This document shows positions 1 to 12,744 of a DNA stretch of 64,000 nt, piece by piece. A program made the translations under genes and the position numbers. The stretch covers positions 8,493,057-8,557,056 of the forward strand of contig NC_092181.1 in the NCBI RefSeq assembly GCF_043641665.1, in the 5' to 3' direction. The notes under the pieces were generated by a model. The model did not search any database. It saw only the letters and a program-made list of their open reading frames with translations, and was not told the origin of the DNA. Within the stretch, counting starts at the first letter, position 1. Each line of letters begins with the position of its first letter. The stretch comes from Enoplosus armatus. Taxonomy: Eukaryota > Chordata > Actinopteri > Centrarchiformes > Enoplosidae.

Positions 1-1300
1 GAAGTAATGTTCAAATACGAATGTCTTGTTTTCTTGGATTTATAATGAAAGAGTGTTGACATGATAATGATTTTAAAAGATAACATGCAGAAATAATGTG
101 TTGATGTAATCAACACAATTTAATTTCCATAATGTAGAGTTACATAGACTTATACATGATCAAATATACCACAAAAGGTTTGTACATTAAAAAAGAACCA
201 AGCCAAATGTAGTTGGAGATACTGCAAGCAAAAAGACAAAAACAAACAAACTGTTAAAAGACCAAAGGAGCCAGAACATGTTTCATTTTGTTAATGCTAT
301 TAAAGCTGCTCATCCAAATAGATTTTAGTTAAGTTTCATTGTCAAAGCGGGCTTATGAGTATCACTTAAAAAGTCTCTGCATGTCCATCGGGGAGAAGCT
401 CACCAATCACGCACCAATATCACTTGCTGCCTGACCATATTCACCGGTAACATCTCGTCGTTTAAAGAGCGACTTGTGGATTGTTTTACTAAATTTATAC
501 CTAACCTTTCCTGAAAATGACCATTTTAAGAGTTAGTGCGGAATTCTATATGTTTTAAAAGACACAAGGGCAAAAAGTCAGAGGGAAAAGTAGCCGTTTT
601 TAGCAATGCTAAAGACTGGAGGATTATATTCCCAGTGATATGACGGTGTTCAGGATGGGATGTTGAATCCAGGACCGTTTATGTAGCTGTCCTGTGTCAC
701 GGCTGTGATGGCAGGGTGCTAGGCAGAACGGAGAAGAGGACCCAAATTCAGACACGGGCAGAACTGATGCAGGTAAAAAAAGGTTTATTGGCAAAACCAG
801 GGGGACAAAGACATAGACACTGGGGACGCAGGGGAAACAGGGAGCCATACTGAAACATACAGCAGTAACACACAACAAACTGGCACTGGAGAGAGGGAAA
901 CACACAGACTAAATACAGAAGCCAGATGGGGGTAATGAGGGGCAGGTGAACCTGATCAGGGCAGGTGCAGACAAACACACAGGCGGGAAAAAAACACAAA
1001 GGCAGGAAGTGAAGTTGTCAGAAACGAGAGGAGAGGTAAGTAACAAAATAAAACAGGAAACATGAAACACAAATGACTGAACTAAACACACACAGGAAGC
1101 AAACTGTGACATCCAGGCCTTTATTTTTTATTATGACATGTTGACAAAAACAAATTGATTTATCATTTACAGCTCGAGCTCTGCAGTCACATACAGTATG
1201 TGTGTATACTTGCATTTTGCATGGCGAAGTACACAAGGACAAGGATTATGCCTTTAAGTAATCATTCTAAATGACTTCAATGTGTGTCTTGTCTGTGCAG
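1..1300. other. wdr17 intron, no exon recognised
   Basis: The stretch before the first recognised wdr17 exon is AT-rich and holds a MITE-like repeat at 695-1111. I saw no further exon, but a short one could be missed. Confidence 0.5.
695..1111. mobile_element. MITE-like repeat with TGTCAC / GTGACA ends
   Basis: It starts TGTCACGGCTG and ends CTGTGACA, an imperfect short inverted terminus. The interior is AG/CA-rich, with the 'gaggacccaaattcagacac' and 'cctgatcagggcaggtgcag' features typical of a common non-autonomous fish repeat. A related element starts near 16796. No convincing target-site duplication. Confidence 0.5.
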
Positions 1301-1416
1301 CACTGTTCGTATATGGGACTACACACAGGATGCGTGTATCAATGTGCTGAGTGGTCATACAGCTCCAGTCCGAGGCTTGATGTGGAACACAGAGGTTCCT
1401 TACCTCCTCATTTCAG
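1301..1416 (+). CDS. wdr17: wdr17 exon A (WD repeat)
   Basis: The exon follows a TGTCTGTGCAG acceptor and ends before GTAATG. It encodes the end of one WD blade (TVRIWDYTQ) and the start of the next (SGHTAPVRGLMW). It starts with the third base of a split codon and ends one base into a Gly codon. Upstream exons are not in the window. Confidence 0.9.
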
Positions 1417-4400
1417 GTAATGTCACTAAAAGTACTGTTTGATTTTCCAGTGATTTTCTTTTATACCAACTGTTTCGTGATATCGATGTGTTGTCACTGA
1501 CTATACTGTTGAATATATATATACACTGTATGTCCATCTAATGTGGTCTGCTCAGGCCAACAGATGATTAAATCAGGAGAGACAAGTGAATGAAGTAAAG
1601 ATAATTGTTCATTAAAACAGATGATATGAGACAACTAAGTCTTCACAGAACGACTTAGACCCCACAGGGGAGATTTTGTAATCAAGGGGTGATAACCCCC
1701 CCATGAGTCCAGACACTGGTGGTGGTGGCTGATGACGCTGCTGAGGCTGATGAGGCAGATGAATCTGCAGAGACTGGGCGGTGACGGGGAGGCGGAGGGC
1801 GCGCATAACAGCAGCATGAATGTATCTGCAGAGAGAGAGAGAGAATAACATTGAATGCAACACCTTACAAAGTTGCATTAGAGAGCTGCACGCAGGTGGC
1901 TCTGTTGTCAAGAAACGTCTTTTTGTCATTAAAATGTTTGAGAAGTTACACTATTATGACCCAGTAATGTTAAAAGGTGCCGGCAGTAATATATGGCTTT
2001 TTAGTACCACCTAGTGGCAGCTGTAGGTAAAAACATCAGCACATACATATCTCCTGCTGCAATCCTAAACAGTGTTTTTGAGCAAATGAATGATGATGAT
2101 GATTTCACTTACAGAAACTCAATTCAATTCAATTCAATTCAATTTTATTTATATAGCGCCAAATCACAACAAAAGTCATCTCATGACACTTTACAAATAG
2201 ACTCTTTATAATGTTATTACAGAGACCCAACAGTTCCCACCATGAGCAAGCACTTTGGCGACAGTGGCGAGGAAAAACTTCCTTTTAAGAGGCATATAGT
2301 GCTCCTGAGAAGACCTGCAACCTTCATATTGTTGCAATGTTTTCTGCATTTATTCAACATCTCCGCACCAGTCCACACCTATACTACAGTACAAAATGAC
2401 TCACGTGACATGGTACTCTAACTGGGCCTCACATTCAGGCAAGACAGATCACAATGAGAGGATGTCGGTAAATGTGACGCTGTAGCTGGCCATGTCCCAT
2501 CAACAGTAACGGTAATTAGCTTATACGGCTAATGTTAGCGACAAACCTGAAGCCTTTCGGAGTCTGACGCTACTTCTGAGATTTTGAACGCCATTTAGCT
2601 GGCAGATAGTGTGGCATGAAACGGTCGCAAGCACTGATAAATAAAAATATTACGACACAGGATAAAAATTAGCTTGTAGTGAAGATGCAGGACATTTGTT
2701 TTATATTGCTGATGCGTGACACAGTTCTATCTTAGATAGTTAGGAAATGTGTTAATAACCAAGACTGAAGTGTTGTATGGTGTTGTATATTATTTCATTA
2801 GGTTAGTGGCGTTTGACCAAGGGGCTGTGTTTTAAGTGTGTTGTATTTAAATAGTAAAATGTTGTCTTATTTTGTAGGTTCTTGGGATTATACAATCAGA
2901 GTGTGGGACACAAGAGATGGCACCTGTCTCGATACAGTCTACGACCACGGTGCTGATGTCTACGGTAAGACATTACCATAGGAAGAACAAGCTGGTAGAC
3001 TATTAATACTGCAGATACATGACGGGTGGCAGGTACAGTGTGTAATGAATGAGGTCCTTCGCTGAAAATGCAATACATGAAAGTTACATGAAACTCTGGC
3101 GACAGCAGCAAGGAAAAACGTCCTTTTACCAGGCAGGAACCTTGAACAGAACCAGACTCTAGGTGGGCGGTCATCTGCCTTGACCGGTTGCATGCAACAT
3201 ACAGTAAACAACGCAATATCTCAGCGTCCACTTGGACTCAAGGATGAACTGATTTGAATTTGGTGGTTAAAGGTCATGTCCACCGCATTCTCGTGAACCA
3301 AATATCTCAGCAACGAAGCATTGTCTGCTGTCATGGCTACAACTTTTTGTTCTATCGGAATCAGCTTTATTGGCCAAACATGTGAACACATAAAAAGGAA
3401 TCTGACTCTCAATGAATTTACACAGCAGAACAAAACAGAAAAGCTTAACAAAGTCAAGTCAAATCAAATCAATGACCTCAGAGGTTTTTAGCTATAATTT
3501 AAGAATGAATTGGATGATGCCAGATTTCACACGCATGTTGACTGGGACGACACGATGAGTAAACTATAAAGTTTCACCTACAGCTCACAGAGAGGCTTCG
3601 CATCTAAAAATGCCCGGAGAAAACAAAAGCAGCACATTTAGTATAGCTATACTCTATAAGAATCCATATTTACAGAGTAAATAACAGTACATGTGTACCT
3701 GTTTGCTCAATACATGTATGATAATCCTTCAATAATCACTTCAACAATGTATATTGACTGGAATCATACATATGTATCATCAGTATGCCAAAACTGCAAC
3801 TTGACAGGTTGGCGGAGTTCCAGTTTCTATTATGACAAGTATTTCCCAAACTGTGCATGCGTCTGTAGGTTTAACATGTCATCAGAGTCGCCCGTTCACC
3901 ATGGCCAGCTGCAGCAGAGACAGCACGGTGAGGCTGTGGTCTCTCACGCCCCTCATCTCTCCACTGCTGCTAAACATCCTCACAGACCAGCCCTGGGAAA
4001 AGATCATAGGGAACACGGGTAAGAACGGACTCCTGATCTGTTCCATTCCAAAGGTGTTGTGTTCTAAAAGCTAATTTAACCATGCTGGTTGTGTGTCTTT
4101 GCAGACACAGCCATGGTTCCCAGCTCACTGCCGCTGCTCTGTGGTAAAGTGTCTCGAGACATTAAGCAGGACTTGGATAAACTGAGCTTAGACATCAGGG
4201 CCAAGAAGCTACGCTGGTTCTCTGAATGCTTTTTGGTAACGACATTCTAAATGTTTATTTATCGTGCTTGAAATGCTCTGAAATACGAATGAATGTCCTG
4301 TTGCTTGCACACTACATATTTTATATTTTACATCGTATTAGGTTGATTAATTGGTTGGAGGCTGCAGTAAGGAAATTAGGGAGCATAATAGCTTAGCACC

Positions 4401-7400
4401 CAGCTTCCATTGCGTTTGCTCTGGTTTTGTCTCCCTCTTCTGGCCTTTAGGTGTAACTTCAGGCTTTTCTTCAAAAATCTCTTTGCAGATAAGCAATAAC
4501 AGATTAGCTATATTTACGAAAGCTTGTAAAAAGGTGACATGTATTTAATATAATAGTGGCGAGCAGCTTTCTTAATGAGCTTTCATAGCTAAGAACACAC
4601 TATCTTTATGTAGATTCTGCCCATAAACATTCGGAGGTTAACTGACATTACTCCAGTCATGTAACACATTGCCCAGAGCCTAGGGTTTAACCATAAGTGC
4701 AGCTTTGTTGATTCTGCACGAGGCTCATTTTAACTGTTGGACTTCGGAATACAATCGGATAGGTGAGTCAACAAGACTCTCTCCTGCATACCCTGTATTT
4801 GATGTTTACTCAAAGGAAATGCAAATCAAACACAGAGATTAGAAAAGAAAAGACTTTAATACACCTTCTCTTTACTAAAATATCCAGTCCACCTTGTTTC
4901 TGTTGACATTAAAAGTCAGTGAGAAGAGCTCCATGGTGTTACACTTAAACATAAGCAGATGTTAAGAATTTCCATTCATTTGAACAATAAATACCCTGGA
5001 ATTGGTCCAGGGTTAGGGTTGCCCGTCAAAAGCACGTCCACTAAAAATGCTTGTTTCATTGCTCTTTGCAACACTGCTCGAAAAATCACTGAAATGCTTG
5101 AAAATAATGGCAGCATGTGAACGACTGCACTGACTGCACGGTTTTTCATCCACGAATCAATGTTTCCTGTTTGTTGTCTTTGTGTGAGTGTGCACGCCGC
5201 ACATGCGTTGGTGGTGCGTTTCTGAACATGTTTGTGTGTCCCAGCCTCCAGGAGGCAGCAACAACCTATGGGACCTGGTGTCGGTCATTAATGGCCAGGA
5301 CGACTCACTGCTGCCAGCCAGCTACAGCAAGGGAGTGATGCACATGAGGCACCTGCTCAAGTTTAAGACGGTGAGTAGCTCCGATTCGTTGCATGTGCAG
5401 AAACCCGGAGAGGCTGCACTGCCAAGGAGCCGCTTGCCCTGCCCCACGTGAACTGTGGTTGGTAACAGACGGCCAATCAAATCACTGAATGGTACAGAGC
5501 CAAAGAAAAAATGTTCTTCGCTCAAGGGGAACTAAATAAATGCAGCGATTTCTGCCCCTAGATAGGAAAATAAGCGCTCTTCGTAAACAATGTTATCAGC
5601 GGCACCAACACACACACAACACTCAGAACTGCACTATGACACTACCACAGAAAGGCCTATGAATTGAGACACTTGTCACTTCAGTTGGCCCCTCTCGTCA
5701 TAATCGTAATTCTGCTTTTTCCTGACATGCATTCCATTTAGAAATAAGGAAAAGCACAGTAAATACAGAAATCACAGAACATACATGGAATAAATATAAT
5801 GAAAACGTATGATAATAGATGCAGGACTACATTTAGTTCACACGATTTGAATGGAAATCCACTCATAAATAGCCCGACACTTCATCCTTACACTGATTCA
5901 AAGCTGCAGATGGAATTTGGCTTTCTATCCATTTTATTCATGAGTACTAATTCCCTTTCAATTTTCGTCTGTTCTACTCAACCCGAGTCCATTTACGATG
6001 TTGCAGACAGGAGGTATTTGGGTTTCCAAAGGTGTCTTATGTTTCATTTCGCTGTTTTGTTTCTCTTCCGTTTGCTCTATTTACCTTCAGTCTGAAGCCC
6101 AGGAACTGACCATAGTCAAGATGTCTAAATTTGGAGGAGGCATTGGAGCTCCCAGTAAAGAGGAGAGGCTGAAAGAAGCAGCAGACATTCATCTGAGACT
6201 GGGGCAGATTCAGCGATACTGCGAGTTAATGGTGGAGCTGGGACAGGTATGGAGCGTCTGTGTATGTGTGCAGGTGTGTGTGTGTGTGTGTGTGTGTGGT
6301 AAATTCCCTCACGAGAAAGCATGTGACGCAAACACTCGTGAGACTCGATTAGTTGTGTTGGCACTGATCCTGCCTGTGACTATGACCACAGTATGATACA
6401 ATACAGCTTACTAAAGCAGGGCATAGTGCACTATACAGAGTGATGTACTGCAGACACACTAAGACACAGCCTGTAAAACACACACATGTAAGAGCATTAA
6501 ATCAACAACAGAGCACGGCACATCACATGCAATACAGTGCTAACAGTGAATAACACAGTTCATTTGGTTGATAGCCCTTAAAACCTGGGCCTGGGATCTG
6601 CGGCCCGTGATGTGGATGAGCATTGACCTGATTTAATCCATGTGATAAAGGGCATTGGGGCCCTCATGCATGAATCCTACATTAATAAGAGCCTGATTTC
6701 ATGCACGACCCATGACGAGGAAGATACAGAACAATAGAAATGCATGGCAAAAATAGCATATTGTCAATATTTTAGAGACCCCCCCCAAAATTTCACAAAT
6801 TGTGTTTTCAGGGGAGCTCATGCCTAAGGAGACAAGCTTCCCCTGGTGCCCTGCATGCAGGACTTTCAGAGCAGCTGCAGAGACAAAAGCCAGCTGTAGA
6901 GGAGTTTGAAGTTACGGAGAGTGACATCTGGGCATTGTCAGGTCTTAGCGTGAAGTGTATTTGGTCACAGCCTGCGACAGTTCTATTTCTAGCATCAGAA
7001 AAAGACAGATGTGAAATGACGATATTGACAATGTAATGTAGAATTATTATCACTTTTTTCAGTGGGAGAAGGCATTATCTGTGGCGCCAGGAGTCTCCAT
7101 GAAGTACTGGAAGAAACTCATGCAGAGGTAAGCCACGTTTAAGTTGTTTTTTTGTTTTTTTCCCCTCAGCTTTACAACAATAAAAGTGAAATGCAGGTAC
7201 AATATCTGAGTTGTCAGAGGGTGGACAGATGATCAGGAACACTCATAATATATACCCTATATATAATATAAGATTATACTATTTTTTGTTTTTCACAATT
7301 CCTAAAACACCAAACCCCATTCTCTGAACCCGATCCTCAGTGCCCTGAACCCATGTATTCAGTCTTTTGGCAAAATTCGAAACAATGTTCTCACTCTCTA

Positions 7401-10400
7401 AAAACACATTTTGCGCTGGGCGGCAGAGCGCAGCTATAACACAGTATAGTCATCGTTTACACACTCAAAACTGTTCACACGCTGCTCACAATCCAGCTGA
7501 ATAGAACATGAGCCAGTTCAAAGTGAGCACGAGTGAGTTTCACGCTGATACCAACAAAGAACGAAGATAGAATGAAGCTCTCGTCCACTTTTTCACGATT
7601 TTACATTTTACATGTGCACAAAAATTTTACAGTGTAATTCAATACTGTATTACTTGCAGTACTTGCAGTAAACAATATGTTCACTGTCAGTGTACATAAT
7701 GGACATTTTGTTCTGAAGATACATACCCTGGACACTGTGTTTTCCATGCTTTGATGTAGCGTGTAATGACTGCGCATTAGTGTTTATATTCAATTCAATT
7801 CAGGTGTATTCATATAGTGCCACTTTACATATAGAGCAGGTCTAGACCATACTCTTTGTAACACTGACTGGCTGTGCGTCTGATCTGAAAGCATTGTCTG
7901 AGCACGGCTAAAATAGCTTGGAGGCGGATTGTTCGGTTTTTGCCAGAAGAAGAGCCAGAGGTTTTGTGAATGTGGATTTGTGTTTTGAGAAAAAGGGTGG
8001 AAGGTTTCAAGAAATGTTTCTTAGCATGTTGTGTCGCATGTTCATATCATATTCAAGTGCAATCTGTCATTTGTGTGTGTGTGTGTGCACGGGTAACTTT
8101 CATATGCTCACGTCGCAGGAGAGCCGACCAGCTGATGGCCGAGGATAATGATGACGCTATCCCGTACTGCATCGCCACAGGAGACATCAAAAAACTTGTA
8201 ACTTTCTTCACTGGCAGAGGACAACTGCTAGAGGCCTTAATAATAGCACAGGTACAGAGAGGGAGGGAGTCACTTTAACAGTCGTTTTCTGCAGGGGTGC
8301 ATGGATGGTACATCTTAAATGGTCCCAGATGGATGGGGCGGGTGATACTAATGATGACCAGAAATACCGACCAGAAATGGCAGAAATGATAATATTCTTT
8401 TATTTTTAGGGAGCGTGTGAAGGGAACATTCGTGCACCTCAAAGCTCCCCGGTCAACCACACCACTAATGATGTGGATAACAGACAGCAATACCAGAGGT
8501 AAAGCAAACACACACACACACACACAACATTCTGTTATTGATTCACGTTTGTGGTATGAGTTGAACATTTACCCCAAAATGGGGCAGCACAAATCTGACA
8601 CACAGTTGCAGATATGTTCACTGGGACTGGAATAGTGATGATGCATGGCCTTTTGTTTTTTATTACGAACACTATTGTTAGGGGTTACTTTGTTATTCTT
8701 TTCAGTGTGGAAAAACACTGCGGTCCTCCAGCAGAATCAATTTTTCCTGTACCCATTCATATTGCCAAAATATGACTAAATACACTGTTTCCATCCCAAA
8801 CTCCACGATACTAAGCCAAGTATTTGTGTGTAGTATCGAGTGTGTTCCCTTGCGTGCAAGTGGAGAAACAGATCTACCATTATAGCATCTAAAAGTAGAG
8901 CATCATGCCTAGAAACATGGTGAGCGACACCTCTTTACTCAAAGCATCCTTGCCAGGACATTTTAGATTCATTTGACTGCTCCCTGAAATGAACCCCAGT
9001 GTTTTGATCAGCACCCCTGGCTTTATTTGCTCCTTTTTTCTGTCCAGTCTCCTCCATAAGGTATGTAAGGAACTAGCCGAGTGGTACTTCCAGGACGGAT
9101 GCTCTGTGCTGGCAGCATGCTGCCACTTAGCTGTGGACAATATCAAGGTACGCACCAGTCTGCGCCATTGTCGCCATTTGTCACATACAGTATATTTGCA
9201 TATGCCCTGCATCCTTATAAAATAATAAGAAATGTGTTTGTTATGTTTCTAGTTAGCCATGTCTAGTCTGGTCCGAGGTAATGAACTGGAGTTGGCTGCA
9301 TGTGTGGGTATCGTCCTAGGAGAGGCGGCCAATCAGAGCACCGCGTACTGCTTTGAACTCTTGGCCAGGAAGTACATGACCACACCGACATGGTACGTCT
9401 CCACCCACGCCGATGTCCATGTCAGTGTATACTCTGTATTCTTCTGTAAAAACCTTGAAAGTAATCCAAACTGATACTGATCCAGTTTTGGCTTCATAGT
9501 GCTATTTTTCTGCATAACTAACGAAAAAAATATTTGCTTTTTCCCCCATTTTTAAGTCACTTGATCTTGATTCTCTGCATTTGCCAAATTGCTCAAGTTA
9601 GAGGGCTCCACCTGTGCTCGTAGAACTAGGGTTACAGTGCACAACAACACATCTACAGTGGCTGTCCGTGCAAATGTGTTTACATTCAGGGAGCTCTCTA
9701 CTGACCTACTGCGAATGATTCCCGACAACCACATTTTATTGGCCAAGCTGTGTGCGTTTTACCCTGGGAATGCCACCGAGATCGACCAATTACACGAGAG
9801 AGTGAGTAGGCGATCATTCAGTTCAATCTGAGACATGTTTTTGGATGAAACGGGATGGAGGCTCCGTGTCTGTGACTATAATGACGATGGTTGTGTGTTG
9901 TTTGTCATTCAAGTGCGGCCTCCCGTCGTTAGAGGAGTGTAAGGCCTTGGCAGAAGCCGCCACGTGTGAAGGAGATTTGTTTTCAGCGGTTAAATTCCAC
10001 CTGCTGAGCCCCGAGCCCGAGCACGCCCTCCGGATAGGGATAGATCACGTTAAAGGTATGGACAGCTCAAGTTTCAGTTTCACTTTTAAATGTGGTGACC
10101 GCAGCGTGAAACAGTCGGCAATATTTGAACGAGAGAAAACAAGCCAAAATACTGGACCTGGTGACGTTCACTGGCACCGACTCAGTTTCTCCCTTTGCTT
10201 GTTCGCTCCACTAAAATGTAAGTCAGTTAGAGCAATACCTTCTCAATAATCACTCATGCATCGCAACCAGTGTCAGCCTGAAGAAAAGGATCAGAATGTC
10301 TGTCTCCATAAAGCACTGACCAATCAGAAACTCTATTTAATTCCACTCCAGGGCAGCTGACTGGGTCTGATTGGACGGTGGATAGTGTTCAGCCAATCCT

Positions 10401-10563
10401 GGACCTGATGAGTTACATCAGAACTGACTGCCTCATCACGGCCAAGTTGACTGAGTGAGGACATGCATTACTTATTACAGCGTTAGTTTTTGTATTAATG
10501 GTTACTTGAATTCTTTTCTATCACATCTCTCATATGTTGACAGACTTGATCATCATCCTGGTC

Positions 10564-10627
<64 letters not shown>

Positions 10628-12744
10628 TCGCAGCGAGCTGTTGATCCTGTGTGGTTACATTGGAGGTCTGCTGGCCGTTCGAAGACAGTACTCCAGCATC
10701 GTACCTGCACTCTACGAATACACCAGGTAGACACACAACTGTGTGTTCAGAATTCTATATTAAACTCTGAAATACGGCCTTTCCTGTGGTGTTTTGCCTT
10801 TGGTCAAAAAGGTGTGCTGCTTGTTAAAAACACATGGAGCTTTTCTATCCGATTGGTCTTGATGTTTGGCTGGCGGTAATTTGCGGAGTTCTTTAAAGGC
10901 ACAGGACTAATTAGGTTCTCGGACTTAAACGGGGTGAAGCTGTTCCAGGAGGAGTGTGTTAAAAATAACCGGGGTATATGCAGCAACAATGGGCTGATGT
11001 CTGACGTCAAACTGCTCGTTCAGAATTCCTTTACGTCGATAATTACCCTAATCGGGTTGAAATTGGATTACCAATTTGGGGTTTTTCCTCTCTGTTTCTC
11101 AGCCAGCTGTTGAAGAGGAGGGAGGTGTGCGTTCCTCTGAAGATTGAGCAGCTGTCTGTGGAGCTGGACGCCTGGCGGGCCTGCACACAAAATAACAGCA
11201 AGTAGGTTACACAGACGCACACGCAGAAAACACAACGAAAAGATAATCCTTCATCCTTCAGTGGGGACATTTGCATTACAGGATAGTGCAATAGAGGCAT
11301 AAGTAGAAAGTCAAGATATAATAAATAAAAACAATAATTGTTTTAAAAAAACTATAAGAAATAAAGGTAAAGGAATTACACTGTAATTATACTAAAGATA
11401 GTCTTATTACAATTGAATGATATTAATAACAGCACAAAGTACAATATTGTAAAAAAAAAAATAAAAAAAATAAAACACATTATTAACAAATGAACACCAG
11501 TTGAGCCAAGTGCGGTGCGAGGTTTTAAGAGGCCTTCATCTAGCTACTGGAAACGATGCAATGACGCTAAAGAGGCGAAGAGGTCGTCACTCGGTGACTC
11601 TGCATTGTCATCACACCTAGTCAGCAGAGCAAAGAGCCGAAAAAGGCCACGGCGAGGCCAGTTACCAAGGCAACACTGGGGAAGGAGGAGAAAAGCAGCC
11701 GAATCACCCCTGGGGAGAGGGAGATGTCGGTGGCCATGTTGCTGCCTGACTGACATAAACATCTGCCGCAAAAAAAAAAGAAAAAAAAGTCCACTTTGAA
11801 AATGGCAAAGGAGGGAAGAACATCGTTCTCTAGATCCTTTCCCAAAGAAGGCGACCCAGGTGATCCAGAGGTGTCCGAGGCGTTCTGGCCTCCTGGATGT
11901 TCTGCTGAACATCACACATATAACGCAGGTCTACATCATCTATGATGCGCATACTACCATGTTTAAATCCACCATCACTCTGCGACTTGTTATCACTATA
12001 ATACGTCTGCATTGCACATGTGCGTGGTGCGCGGCCTCACGGTTGTCCCTCTGTCCGTCTGTTTTTTCCACAGTCCTCCGTCAGAGTGTCAAAGAGAAGA
12101 GTTCAGCTGCCTTGAGAGGAGAATCCAGCCAACAGACTCTGGTAAAAATAATAATAATAATAACACGGGAACACCGCTCACGAAAATCATTTATTCTATT
12201 TTGGTGTAGACGTACTTGAACCTCAGGTGCAGCTGATATGGGCAGTAAAGAGTATGCTGATTAGTGATTGGCTACTGTGTGCGTAAGTGGCCCACTGATT
12301 GGATGGAGTGAGAAATGAATGAAGGAGCAGAGGAGGCAGGGTGAAGTATCATCTCGCGAGGCTCCATATTGAATACATATTGTGTGTCATCATTATTACC
12401 CGTAAGACGCGTTTCCTCTCTCCCTTAGATGCGTTAGTCTTGTGTGGCGCTGATTATGTGACGGGCTCCAATCTGCCGAGCCACTCAGACGTCCAACTGT
12501 CCTGTTTCACGGGACACAGAATACAGGTGTGTGTTTCTGTGTTTTACCAGTTTGTGTGCATCCACGCTTGGGCATGACTCGGCAACTTGTGACTGACCTC
12601 ATGGCTCTCTTTGGTTTTGATGCGCAGGGTCCAGTGTTTTTGCTGGAGGACGGTAAATCAGCCATCTCCCTTAATGATGCTCTAATGTGGGCAAAGGTCA
12701 ACCCCTTTTCTCCTCTGGGAACGGGACTCCGCATCAACCCCTTC

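Noticed and set aside
5998..6396. 132-codon frame as an independent gene
   Set aside because: It contains wdr17 exon F in the right frame but extends into introns on both sides; the splice sites define the real exon.
10455..10736. Open frames rich in VCVCVC or THTHTH over microsatellites (here and at 13162, 18064, 24849, 34613, 38217, 41025, 47126)
   Set aside because: They are translations of TG/CA repeats.
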